Below, piece by piece: positions 36,134 to 44,401 of a stretch of 64,000 bases of DNA. Under the pieces are notes generated by a model. The model was not told the origin of the DNA, made no database searches, and worked only from the letters and a program-made list of their open reading frames with translations. This DNA comes from Candidatus Obscuribacterales bacterium. Lineage in GTDB: Bacteria > Cyanobacteriota > Vampirovibrionia > Obscuribacterales > Obscuribacteraceae. The number at the start of each line of letters is the position of its first letter. The stretch's first letter is position 1. Location: positions 124,001-188,000 of the forward strand of contig JAHBVO010000003.1 in the NCBI GenBank assembly GCA_019637435.1, written 5' to 3'. The position numbers and the translations under genes are program-made.

Positions 36134-38743
36134 ATGCCTGCCCAACTGCAAGAAGCGCACAAACCAGCCGCGACCAGACAGAAATCTTTTCGACTGCCGA
36201 ACTGCGCGGTCCCGAAGAGATACGAAATCCACCTCGCCCCGAATTTGGAAACATTCGAATTCGCCGGACGCGAAACAATCGAGATTTTTGTCAGGGAAGA
36301 AACCGACCGAATTGTTTTAAACGCCGTCGACATCACGTTCAATGAAGTCTTCGCCGAGGCGAGTGACGGAACACGTCTATACGGCAAGGTCGAAGTCGAC
36401 TCAGAAACCGAGCTTGCCGCCATCATCTTCGACGGATCGCTCGGACGCGGAATCTGGCATCTCAAAATAACGTTCAAGGGCGAACTCTCTGATAAGCTCA
36501 GGGGTTTCTACCACAGTATCTGGATCGACGATGACGGCAAAAAGCATGTCATCGCATCCACGCACTTCGAACCGACCCATGCTCGTCGCGCTTTCCCTTG
36601 CTTCGACGAGCCGGAGTTCAAGGCAACCTTCAAGGTTTTCCTCGAGGTCGATGAACGGCTTACAGCATTGTCGAATGGGAAGGTTTTGCGTGAGACGAAA
36701 CTCCAGAACGCAACGAAGATTGTCGAATTCGCTGAAACCATGCTACTTTCGACATACCTCGTCGCCTTCGCAGTCGGCGAATTCGTCGGTTCTCCCACTC
36801 AACGGGTAAACGGAACCGAGATTCGCATCTTCTGTGTTCCCGGCAAGGAGCACCTCACGGCTTTCGCCGCCGACTGTGCTGCATTCGCGGTCAACTTCTA
36901 CGAGCGCTATTTTGAGATACCATATCCTGCTGAAAAGATAGACCACATCGCCATCCCCGACTTCCCAATCGGTGCGATGGAAAATCTCGGTTTAATCACA
37001 TTCCGGGAAACCGCTTTACTGGTCGACGAAGAACAGTCTTCCCATGCCGGTCTCGTGCGCGTTGCCGAGATCATCATGCACGAACTCGCCCACATGTGGT
37101 TCGGCGACCTGGTCACAATGGAATGGTGGAACGGGCTCTGGCTCAAGGAATCGTTCGCCACTTTCATGGCAAACGCGTGCGTCGATGCCTACCGTCCGCA
37201 ATGGAAAGTGTGGAACGACTTTGCACTTTCGCGCGCAGATGCGATGGAAACAGACGCGTTGAAAACCACGCACGCCATAGAAAACCCTGTCAATCACCCC
37301 GACGAAGCAACCGAAATGTTCGATGTGATTTCGTATCAGAAAGGTTGCTCGGTGCTTTATCAGTTGCATGAATTCATCGGAGCAGAGCCATTCCGCATGG
37401 GTTGTTCACGCTACTTGAAACAGCACAGTTTTGGCAACACCGAAACTCATCACCTCTGGGATTCACTAGAGGAGGCCTGTCGTGAAGCCGGTTTGCAGAT
37501 ACCAGTGCGTCACGTCATGGACACCTGGGTATTCAGTTCCGGACATCCGGTCCTCACTGTTTCACCTGATGAACAGCCAGGCTGCATTGTTTTGCGACAG
37601 CAAATGTTTCGATTGGAAGAACAAGACGCATCCGGGTTCAACTGGCCGGTTCCAGTCTCTATACGCGTCACGAAAGAAAACGGTTCGATTGAGACCAAGA
37701 AGTTTCTGATGAACAACCGAGAGGAGACCGTCTTCCTCGGAGAAGACACGCGCAGCTTTATCGTGAACGCGATGGGCAGCGGCTTCTACCGGGTGGTTTA
37801 CGACGGTCGAATGATCGAATCGATAACCGACGACGTTGGAAAGTTGTCGGTAGTTGAACGGTTCAACTTGATAAACGACGCCTGGTCGATGCTGAAAGCG
37901 GGACAGCAACCCGTTTCACAATTCTTGAAACTGGTTCGGTTGTATGACAACGAAGCCGACTCGTCAGTCTGGCAAGTTCTGTACAACGCGCTCGAACATT
38001 TAAACGAACTGCTCGAGCCAGACGACAAGCCACTCATGGCAAGTCTTATAGGAAAACTTTGCGCGCCGAATATATCGGCACTCGGCTGGGAACCGAAATC
38101 CGGCGAGAGTGTTGCCACGCGAAAGCTGCGCGCTATCGTTCTGAGACTGGCCGGAGTAGTCGGCGAAGACGAGGCTGTCAAAACTCGCGGGCGGGAGTGC
38201 TACCAGAAGTGGCGCTCAGACAATGACTCGCTCGATGCCGAGATGGTGCCAACCGTGATACACATCGTCGCCCAGGACGGTGACGAGAAACTTTTCGCAG
38301 ACTTCCTGCACCTGTCGGAGACCGCCAGGACTCCTCAGGACACGATCCGCTACCTGTACGCCCTGGCGCGTTTTCGCAGAAAGGACTTGCTCGCAGAGAC
38401 TGCGTCGCTATGCCTGTCTCCGAAAGTGCGCTCACAGGATGCACCATTCTTGTTCGCCGCGCTCATCCGCAATCCAGCCGCAGCCGCGGAAGCCTGGGAG
38501 TTTTTCAAAGCCAATTTCGAAGAAATGAAAGCTCGCTACCCGGACCTGGCAATGCACAAGCTGGTCAATGCTCTCAGCGTACTCGACACTCGGCAACTGG
38601 AGAGCGATGTGCGTAAGTTCTTCGCGAATAATCGCATCAACGCCGGCGAGACTGCAGTCCGTCAGATGCTGGAGCAGCAGCGCATCAACGTGCGAATGCG
38701 CCACAAAGAAAAAGCCGCTTTGTCAGCGGCTCTCAGAACATAA
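36134..38743 (+). CDS. M1 family aminopeptidase, copy 2
   Basis: 869 residues; AGAGGG 5 bp before the ATG. GAMEN at 280-284, HELAH at 316-320, third zinc ligand Glu339 in WLKESFATF (Lys replaces the usual Asn before it). The layout matches copy 1 throughout and long blocks are shared (e.g. HELAHMWFGDLVTM, CFDEPEFKATFK, YLVAF-x-VGEF). It uses more AT-ending codons than copy 1, so the duplication is not recent or the two genes differ in expression. Its stop lies 10 bp from the 3' end of the convergent tRNA-Asp gene. Confidence 0.92.
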   Translation: MPAQLQEAHKPAATRQKSFRLPNCAVPKRYEIHLAPNLETFEFAGRETIEIFVREETDRIVLNAVDITFNEVFAEASDGTRLYGKVEVDSETELAAIIFDGSLGRGIWHLKITFKGELSDKLRGFYHSIWIDDDGKKHVIASTHFEPTHARRAFPCFDEPEFKATFKVFLEVDERLTALSNGKVLRETKLQNATKIVEFAETMLLSTYLVAFAVGEFVGSPTQRVNGTEIRIFCVPGKEHLTAFAADCAAFAVNFYERYFEIPYPAEKIDHIAIPDFPIGAMENLGLITFRETALLVDEEQSSHAGLVRVAEIIMHELAHMWFGDLVTMEWWNGLWLKESFATFMANACVDAYRPQWKVWNDFALSRADAMETDALKTTHAIENPVNHPDEATEMFDVISYQKGCSVLYQLHEFIGAEPFRMGCSRYLKQHSFGNTETHHLWDSLEEACREAGLQIPVRHVMDTWVFSSGHPVLTVSPDEQPGCIVLRQQMFRLEEQDASGFNWPVPVSIRVTKENGSIETKKFLMNNREETVFLGEDTRSFIVNAMGSGFYRVVYDGRMIESITDDVGKLSVVERFNLINDAWSMLKAGQQPVSQFLKLVRLYDNEADSSVWQVLYNALEHLNELLEPDDKPLMASLIGKLCAPNISALGWEPKSGESVATRKLRAIVLRLAGVVGEDEAVKTRGRECYQKWRSDNDSLDAEMVPTVIHIVAQDGDEKLFADFLHLSETARTPQDTIRYLYALARFRRKDLLAETASLCLSPKVRSQDAPFLFAALIRNPAAAAEAWEFFKANFEEMKARYPDLAMHKLVNALSVLDTRQLESDVRKFFANNRINAGETAVRQMLEQQRINVRMRHKEKAALSAALRT

Positions 38744-38753
38744 TGGGGAAAAA

Positions 38754-38827
38754 CGGGACCGACGAGACTCGAACTCGCGACCTCCTACGTGACAGGCAGG
38801 CGCTCTAACCAACTGAGCTACGACCCC
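38754..38827 (-). tRNA. tRNA-Asp (anticodon GTC)
   Basis: 74-nt cloverleaf on the minus strand: acceptor GGGGTCG / CGGTCCC (with G-U pairs), TAGCTCAGTTGGTTAGAGC D-arm, anticodon stem CCTGC/GTAGG with loop CTGTCAC (anticodon GTC), T-arm GCGAG-TTCGAGT-CTCGT, discriminator G. CCA is not encoded. A -10-like TATACT lies at 38854-38849, 21 bp upstream. Confidence 0.95.
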
Positions 38828-38939
38828 ATGCATGTGCTCGAGAACTGCAGTATAGCACAACAGTTCGGCGGAGCTTGAACGTGCTCTGCAATGCTTGTTA
38901 ACAATTGCGCTCGAAATGCCCACACCGTCCGGATTTTGC

Positions 38940-39143
38940 AAAACGGAGGTCGGTTCAGTTTTAAACTTGAGAACTTCAACCTTGAGAACCGAGTTTAAAA
39001 CTAAACCGATTTCGACTTGACTGAAGTCGGTTTGGTTTCGATTCGAAACTGTTAAATCTGAGAAGCGTCTTCGGGTGTGAACCGGAGACCTGGTACGGTT
39101 TTGCTTTCGGATTGAAACCGCCGAGCGACTCGCTCGGTTTTTT
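38940..39143 (+). ncRNA. Structured region ending in an orphan intrinsic terminator (candidate small RNA or attenuated leader)
   Basis: A 17-bp inverted repeat (38952-38968 / 38993-39009, one mismatch) is followed by a second stem (CGACTT/AAGTCG inside AAACCGA/GGTTT, about 39004-39034) and by a textbook terminator, CCGAGCG (39121-39127) / CGCTCGG (39131-39137) then T6 (39138-39143). No plus-strand gene precedes it except the M1 gene ending 380 bp upstream. Further stems (about 39147-39180 and 39195-39216) lie between it and the thioredoxin start at 39242. This may be an independent sRNA, or a leader whose terminator controls the thioredoxin gene. No known riboswitch class recognised. Confidence 0.35.
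39121..39143 (+). terminator. Orphan intrinsic terminator
   Basis: 7-bp GC stem with 3-nt loop and six T residues, 98 bp upstream of the thioredoxin start codon, in the orientation of that gene. Confidence 0.8.
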
Positions 39144-39241
39144 CCTGTTGAGAGTTGGTCTGGTTTCCAACCGGCTCTCACTGTTTCGATAACCGGAGAA
39201 CGGCACCGCAAGCCGTTCCCACCAACACAAGGAATATCACC

Positions 39242-39679
39242 ATGTTCCCATACGTCATGGCCGGTCTCGCTCTGCTCGCAGGCGGGATCATCTTCGTTGC
39301 TTTGCGCCGGGATCTCGGCAAGAAAACGGCGCCCAAGGGCAAGTGCGATCGCCCGGTGAAGGAGATCTCCGCGCTCGAATTGCGCGACCTCGTCACCAGC
39401 TCCGCCGACCCCGTCGTCGTCATGTTCCACTCGCCCAACTGCCCGGCCTGCCACACCCAGAAGCCCAACTTCCAGGAAGCGGCCGACGCGCACGAGGGCA
39501 ACGCCCGCTTCGTCACCATCAACGTCCTGGACAACAAGTCCACTGCGCGCCGCCTCGGCATCACGCGCATCCCGACCACGATGGTGTTCGTCAGGGACGA
39601 CGTCAGCCCGCTGGCCAGCCGCATCGGCGTGTTCGACCCGGCTGAAGTCAACGCGTTCATCAAGAACGCCGGCAAGTAG
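39242..39679 (+). CDS. Membrane-anchored thioredoxin-like protein
   Basis: 145 residues from the ATG at 39242, with AAGGAATATC upstream. N-terminal membrane segment at residues 3-21, then a thioredoxin fold: active site CPAC at 67-70 in HSPNCPACHTQ and a cis-proline in TRIPTTMVF. Thioredoxins reduce or exchange disulfides. The orientation is uncertain, but the Arg-Arg-Asp after the anchor (LRRDLGKK) suggests a cytoplasmic catalytic domain by the positive-inside rule. CPAC rather than CGPC suggests a shifted redox potential. Its leader contains the orphan terminator. Confidence 0.85.
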   Translation: MFPYVMAGLALLAGGIIFVALRRDLGKKTAPKGKCDRPVKEISALELRDLVTSSADPVVVMFHSPNCPACHTQKPNFQEAADAHEGNARFVTINVLDNKSTARRLGITRIPTTMVFVRDDVSPLASRIGVFDPAEVNAFIKNAGK

Positions 39680-39699
39680 TTTTCCAGGTCATGCCTCGT

Positions 39700-39741
39700 G
39701 CCGCGACGGAGAAACTCGTTGAAAACGAGTGCCGTCGCGGC
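39700..39741 (+). terminator. GC-rich hairpin after the thioredoxin gene
   Basis: GCCGCGACGG (39700-39709) / CCGTCGCGGC (39732-39741), with an inner CTCGTT/AACGAG stem. No T-run follows, so it may stabilise the mRNA end rather than terminate. Confidence 0.5.
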
Positions 39742-39888
39742 GCGGGTGCATGCTCCTGTCACCGCGTCCGAGCTGCGCGCAAGTAGCTGACACCACACCC
39801 GGTGCAGCCGCGCAACTCATTTTTCCGGAGCGAAGTGACGCTGCATAGCAGCCGCTTGCCGCTCCCACTCATGAAAAGGACATTAGCC

Positions 39889-42045
39889 ATGTTTTGGTTC
39901 TGGACAATCCTGACCCTGGCGACTGGCTTACTCGCCGGCCTCTTCGGCTGGCACATCGGAGGCCACGCCGCCGCCCTCGCCTTCACTCTGGGCGGAATTC
40001 TCGCCGTAATCGGCGCACATGATTTGAGAAAGCACCGTCACACGCTCCTGGCGGGGACGGCTTTCTTCGCGGTTCTCGGCTGGTATTTCGGCGGCTTCGC
40101 CTTTGCCGTGCTGACCGCACTTCTCGTATTCCCCGTGCAGCTGGCTATCTGGGAGTTCTCTCTCAAGAAGTCTGTGGCATTGCCGATGCTCCTCCTGGGC
40201 TCCGGCACGGCATGGTGGCTGGGGTGGCACCTCGACGGTTCTATGACTGGGCTCGTGGCAGCGGCGCTGACCTTCTTCGCGATGGTCGGCATCGAAGACT
40301 ACTTCCTGCAACGCAAGCACTCCGTGCGCCGCAACTTCCCGATTCTGGGATGGTGCCGCTACGGTTTCGAACTCATCGGTGATGAGCTCCGCCAGTATTG
40401 GTTCATGTCCGATATCGAGGAGAAGCCCTACAACCGTGAGACGCGACGGTTTATCTACCGCAGCGCCAAGGGCATCAACAACAACCTCGGTTTCGGCTCG
40501 AGCCGCGACTACCGCGCCGTGGGCGAGATTCACATCATGCCCACCAACTTCCCGGTGAGCGAACGTCGCAACCGCGGCAATCGCCTCGCGCCGCTCGTGA
40601 TCGGCAAACGGCGCCGCGTCCCCTACGAGTGCCCGTGGCCGATCAACATCGCCCACATGAGCTGGGGCGCCCTGTCGGAAGAGGCTGTGATGGCGCTCTC
40701 CTCGGGTGCCAAGCTCGCCAACATCCACATGGGCACAGGCGAAGGCGGACTCACGCCTTTCCACCTCGACGGCGTCGTCCGTCGAGTGCCGTTCAAGCAG
40801 ATGGCTGCCTACCACTGGCGGTCATTCTTGCATTCCGCCAGTCTGAAATTTCTAGCAAAACCGGATATGCCGCAGGGGCAGGTTGTTGGCGGCGGCCGGC
40901 TGATTCTCGAAATCGGTCCGGCTAAGTTCGGTTTCCGCAAAGCGCTGAAGGACGCCTTCCGCGGCATCGGCATCGACTTTGCGCCCAACAAGATGCTGGA
41001 AGACGACCTGCGCCGGCTGGCGAAGGCGTATTACTTGAACGGTCTGGATATGGAACTTCTGCGCGAACTCGCCGAGAAAGACGAGCTCGTGGCGCTGGAT
41101 CTCGACAAGGTCAAGCGCGTGATGGAGAATCCGCAGATCGTGGGCGGCATGTTGAAACTGGCTCAGGGTGCAAAACCCGGTCAGGGCGGCAAGCTGCCGA
41201 AAGAGAAGATCACGCCGACGATTGCGCAATGGCGCGGCGTTCCGATGGGCAAGGACTGCTACAGCCCCAATGCCTGGGACGAGTTCAACGATGCCGAGAC
41301 GCTGTTCATCATGATCCGCATGTTGCAGGATCTGACGGGCAAGCCCTGGGGTATCAAGATCGTCGCCGGTCAGGAAGCGGAAGTGCACAAAATGGCCAAG
41401 CTCTACAAGGAGCACAAGGACGGTCCGGACTTCATCGTCATCGACGGCGGTGAAGGCGGAACCGGCGCTGCGCCTGTGGATCTTGCCGACCATGTCGGTC
41501 TGCCGATTCTGCATGCCATTCCTGACGTCGACAACATTCTGCGCGAACACGGTGTTCGCGACGAGGTCGTGCTGATCGCCGCCGGTCAGATGGCGAAGGC
41601 TTCCGATGTGGCGATTGCCATCGCCCTTGGTGCCGACGCCGTCGAAATCGGGCGTGCCAACATGATCGCCGAAGGTTGCATCATGGCGAAGCGCTGCCAC
41701 ACGAACCATTGCCCGGTCGGTGTCGCGACCCAAGACCCGCGCCTGCGGCGAGGTCTCGACCCGGCGGACAAGTACGTGAAGGTGGCTAACTACAACATGG
41801 TGTTGCAGCGCGGGCTGCTCGTCATCCTCAAAGCCGCCGGCGTGTCGAATCCCTGGGAACTGACCAGGCACCACCTCAAAGTGGTGACCGGTCCGATGCG
41901 CGAAGTCTACATGGATCAGATTCACCCCTATCCAGACGGCTCCGACGGCAAGCGCAACCCGGTGCTCGGCGCCATTCCCGCGGACGATCCGGAGCACAAC
42001 GACCGCTTCGGTCCCAAACTCATCCAGCTCGAAGTGAAGCACTGA
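39889..42045 (+). CDS. Membrane-linked FMN/Fe-S glutamate-synthase-like protein
   Basis: 718 residues from the ATG at 39889 (AAGGAC upstream). Residues 1-150 hold about five hydrophobic segments; the rest is the FMN-binding central and synthase domain of glutamate synthase: INIAHMSWGALSEEA, NIHMGTGEGGL, VIDGGEGGTGAAP, GADAVEIGRAN, and the 3Fe-4S motif C597-x5-C603-x4-C608 (MAKRCHTNHCPVGVATQ). There is no glutamine amidotransferase domain, so it is not a complete GltB; such proteins may use free ammonia or do another FMN reaction. About 38 residues (about 297-335) are inserted after the GTGEGGL loop and have different codon use. Confidence 0.82.
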   Translation: MFWFWTILTLATGLLAGLFGWHIGGHAAALAFTLGGILAVIGAHDLRKHRHTLLAGTAFFAVLGWYFGGFAFAVLTALLVFPVQLAIWEFSLKKSVALPMLLLGSGTAWWLGWHLDGSMTGLVAAALTFFAMVGIEDYFLQRKHSVRRNFPILGWCRYGFELIGDELRQYWFMSDIEEKPYNRETRRFIYRSAKGINNNLGFGSSRDYRAVGEIHIMPTNFPVSERRNRGNRLAPLVIGKRRRVPYECPWPINIAHMSWGALSEEAVMALSSGAKLANIHMGTGEGGLTPFHLDGVVRRVPFKQMAAYHWRSFLHSASLKFLAKPDMPQGQVVGGGRLILEIGPAKFGFRKALKDAFRGIGIDFAPNKMLEDDLRRLAKAYYLNGLDMELLRELAEKDELVALDLDKVKRVMENPQIVGGMLKLAQGAKPGQGGKLPKEKITPTIAQWRGVPMGKDCYSPNAWDEFNDAETLFIMIRMLQDLTGKPWGIKIVAGQEAEVHKMAKLYKEHKDGPDFIVIDGGEGGTGAAPVDLADHVGLPILHAIPDVDNILREHGVRDEVVLIAAGQMAKASDVAIAIALGADAVEIGRANMIAEGCIMAKRCHTNHCPVGVATQDPRLRRGLDPADKYVKVANYNMVLQRGLLVILKAAGVSNPWELTRHHLKVVTGPMREVYMDQIHPYPDGSDGKRNPVLGAIPADDPEHNDRFGPKLIQLEVKH

Positions 42046-42151
42046 GAGTAGATGAGAGCGGAACAGACCGCACCGCGGGCGGTGCCGATTAAACGGTACG
42101 ACCGCGCAAGGTCTACGCGCAATCGTGCGCAATTCACAACAACAAAGGCCA

Positions 42152-42190
42152 GGGACGGGAGTGCAGGTGACATCACTTGCCTCCCGCCCC
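42152..42190 (+). terminator. Strong hairpin after the glutamate-synthase-like gene
   Basis: GGGACGGGAG / CTCCCGCCCC with an inner AGGTGA/TCACTT stem, about 106 bp past the stop. It lacks a T-run. Confidence 0.5.
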
Positions 42191-42286
42191 TCGCGCCGAA
42201 CAGCGTGACCGGTTTCAACCTTAACGCTGCTGTAATTCTTCGGTTCGAGGGCTGACGCCCTCTCGCCTGAGATGGAAGGTAAATGT

Positions 42287-42979
42287 ATGAACTTCGACCT
42301 GAGGCTCCTTCTCAAAGTCGGAGTCGGGCTCGCGCTGGCAATCACCGCGTATCTCGTCGCCGGCTACTTTCTTAAGGGCATGATCAAACCGGAGGACTTG
42401 CTCAACTTCGTCAAGGACTCCGGTCCGTGGGCGCCAGTGGTTTTTATCGGGCTGTTCATCTTCAGTCCCGGAATTCCCGCCTCGGCGCTCGCCATCGCCA
42501 GTGGTGCCATCTTCGGTCTGTGGACAGGCTATCTGTACACGATGATCGGCGCTCTGCTCGCGATGATACCGCCTTTCTGGTTCTCCCGCCTGCTCGGTCG
42601 AAAGCTTTTGAACAGGCTGCTCTCGATGGTCGGCGGGTCAATCGAAGGTAATGTCGAGAAGTTTCAACAGAACGTGGAGAAGCACGGCTGGCGCTACATT
42701 GCGTTCACCCGACTGATCCCGCTGTTTCCGTTCTCGCTGCTCAACCTCGTGTTCGGGCTCACGCGAATCGGCTTCTGGACTTACCTCGTCACAAGCTTTT
42801 TCTTCGTGATGCCGGCGCTGTTCGCGTTCGTCTACATCGGCTACGCCGGTGCAAACGCCGCAGACGGTGGCTCCGGATGGCTGTACGTCAAGGTCTTCGC
42901 GGCCCTGGGCAGCCTCGTCTTGCTCGCGCTTCTGCCTCAGATTGTCCGGTTCGTGAAAAACCGGTGGGGCCGAAAGTAA
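42287..42979 (+). CDS. VTT-domain (TVP38/TMEM64, DedA-like) membrane protein
   Basis: 230 residues from the ATG at 42287, selected because GGAAGG lies 6 bp upstream. Hydrophobic segments near 8-28, 48-66, 72-96, 150-170 and 195-220. VTT hallmarks: PASALAIASGAIFGLWTGYL, FSRLLGRKL, the FTRLIPLFPFSLLNLVFGL re-entrant loop with the conserved Arg and Pro, and a Gly-rich end. VTT/DedA proteins include phospholipid scramblase/flippase and undecaprenyl-phosphate transporters. It starts a plus-strand group with two more genes (60-98 bp gaps). Confidence 0.88.
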   Translation: MNFDLRLLLKVGVGLALAITAYLVAGYFLKGMIKPEDLLNFVKDSGPWAPVVFIGLFIFSPGIPASALAIASGAIFGLWTGYLYTMIGALLAMIPPFWFSRLLGRKLLNRLLSMVGGSIEGNVEKFQQNVEKHGWRYIAFTRLIPLFPFSLLNLVFGLTRIGFWTYLVTSFFFVMPALFAFVYIGYAGANAADGGSGWLYVKVFAALGSLVLLALLPQIVRFVKNRWGRK

Positions 42980-43038
42980 GACTTCAAGCGATGTTCCGCT
43001 TGGTCTAAAACAAGAATCGCAAACCAAGGACCAACAAG

Positions 43039-43566
43039 ATGAACCTCAAAAACGCCTTTACCGGCAATCGCGTCGCGACCCACTACGGTCTCGCCGACGG
43101 CGACAAATGGTCGGTTTCCGGCACCCTGGGACTGATGTACCAGACCCTCGCCGTTCACTTCGCCGCATTCGCCCTCCTGTTCACAGGCACTGCTGCGATC
43201 GCGGCCACCGCAGGACTTCCGCTGAAAGCGCTGCTCTCAGTCGCCTGCGTTCTCGGCTTCGTCATGGGCGGCAAACTCCTCATCGGTCTCTGTGATGCCG
43301 GGTGCAAACGCCTGGTTGCAGCCATCCCCTACAACTGGCTGCGCGGCGTCGCCACCCTGATCCTGATGCTGGCCTCGCTTGCCGTCGTCATGGCCTGGCC
43401 GGCGGCGTTCCTGTTCCTCCTCGCAAAAGCTGCCCCTTCCGTGGTCAGCTTTACCGGCTGGAACAGCGCACTCATGGCTGGCTTCGGCGTTCTCTGTGCC
43501 GACGGCATCCTGGGCGGACTGACCGGAGTTTCGCTCCTGTCCGGCAAGCGTTCCAAGATCAACTAG
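43039..43566 (+). CDS. Small polytopic membrane protein of unknown function
   Basis: 175 residues; AAGGACC 8 bp before the ATG. Four hydrophobic segments (about 37-57, 62-84, 101-128, 142-165) separated by short basic loops (CDAGCKRL, GKRSKIN at the end). Residues 1-30 are polar and cytoplasmic by the positive-inside rule. No family recognised. It lies between the VTT and MPPED-type genes; the gaps suggest one transcript. Confidence 0.7.
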   Translation: MNLKNAFTGNRVATHYGLADGDKWSVSGTLGLMYQTLAVHFAAFALLFTGTAAIAATAGLPLKALLSVACVLGFVMGGKLLIGLCDAGCKRLVAAIPYNWLRGVATLILMLASLAVVMAWPAAFLFLLAKAAPSVVSFTGWNSALMAGFGVLCADGILGGLTGVSLLSGKRSKIN

Positions 43567-43606
43567 AGTTTCGCTGCCCGGCGCGGCGAAACGTGAAATA
43601 GAAACT

Positions 43607-43644
43607 GCCCGGCGCGTCTCGTGAAAACGTGTATCGCGCCGGGC
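43607..43644 (+). terminator. Long GC hairpin just before the MPPED-type gene
   Basis: Perfect 10-bp stem GCCCGGCGCG (43607-43616) / CGCGCCGGGC (43635-43644), 40 bp after the stop of the previous gene and 10 bp before the next Shine-Dalgarno. No T-run; it could limit readthrough or translation. Confidence 0.5.
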
Positions 43645-43664
43645 CCGAACGAAGGAGGCGTATG

Positions 43665-44336
43665 ATGCGTCTCGTTCTTTTGAGCGACACCCACGCTCTC
43701 CCACTCTCGAAGTGGGCAATTCCTGACGGCGATGTTCTCATCCACGCAGGAGATTTTTGCCAGGGTCGAACCGTTCCACTAGACGCCGTGCGGGTCTTCA
43801 ACGATGAGATGGCAGCGCTGCCTCACGAGCACAAACTGCTCGTCGGAGGCAATCATGACTGGCCGCTTCAGCTCGAGGCAGAAGAGGCACGGGCTTTGCT
43901 GACCGCCGTCACCTACATCGAGGACGGTTTCGTCACCATTGGTGGTATCAAGTTCTACGGCTCGCCGTGGCAACCGGACTACCGTTTCTGGGCTTTCAAC
44001 CTGCAGCGCCGCTGCCCGGAGTTGAAAGCAAAGTGGGCGGCAATCCCGGACGACACCGACGTGCTCATTACACACACACCGCCGTTCGGAATTCTCGACT
44101 TCTCGTCGTCCGGACAAGAGAGTGTGGGGTGTGAGCTGCTTCGCCGGCGACTCGAAAACATCAGCCCCAAGCTGCATGTCTTCGGTCATGTACACGAAGG
44201 GCGCGGCCAGGAGCTGAACAACACCACCCTGTGCGTCAACGCCGCAAGCGTAGACTCCGCTTACGAGCCCGTCCACAAACCGGTCGTTGTCGACCTCGAC
44301 ACGACCACCGGTCAGGCAACCATCGTTCAAATCTGA
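43665..44336 (+). CDS. MPPED-type (239AB family) metallophosphoesterase
   Basis: 223 residues. Two adjacent ATGs (43662, 43665) follow GGAGG; the second gives better spacing. Motifs: LVLLSDTHALP, IHAGDFCQG, GGNHDWP, ITHTPPFGILD and FGHVHEGRG, the complete metal-binding set of calcineurin-like phosphoesterases in the order and size of the MPPED1/2 family (about 220-290 residues), which hydrolyse cyclic nucleotides or phosphodiesters weakly. Cytoplasmic. Followed by a terminator. Confidence 0.9.
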   Translation: MRLVLLSDTHALPLSKWAIPDGDVLIHAGDFCQGRTVPLDAVRVFNDEMAALPHEHKLLVGGNHDWPLQLEAEEARALLTAVTYIEDGFVTIGGIKFYGSPWQPDYRFWAFNLQRRCPELKAKWAAIPDDTDVLITHTPPFGILDFSSSGQESVGCELLRRRLENISPKLHVFGHVHEGRGQELNNTTLCVNAASVDSAYEPVHKPVVVDLDTTTGQATIVQI

Positions 44337-44352
44337 AACCGCCTGAACGGTA

Positions 44353-44387
44353 GGAAGAGCAAGACCCCAAGCGGTTTTTGCTCTTCC
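44353..44387 (+). terminator. Terminator after the MPPED-type gene
   Basis: Perfect 10-bp stem GGAAGAGCAA (44353-44362) / TTGCTCTTCC (44378-44387), followed by a pyrimidine-rich stretch, 16 bp past the stop. Confidence 0.7.
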
Positions 44388-44401
44388 CCTCTTCTGTCCT
44401 T

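Noticed and set aside
40852..42345. 497-codon minus-strand frame opposite the glutamate-synthase-like gene
   Set aside because: Antisense shadow; the sense frame has FMN and Fe-S motifs.
43567..43644. Possible riboswitch before the MPPED-type gene
   Set aside because: Only a single long GC stem is present; it is better explained as a terminator of the previous gene.
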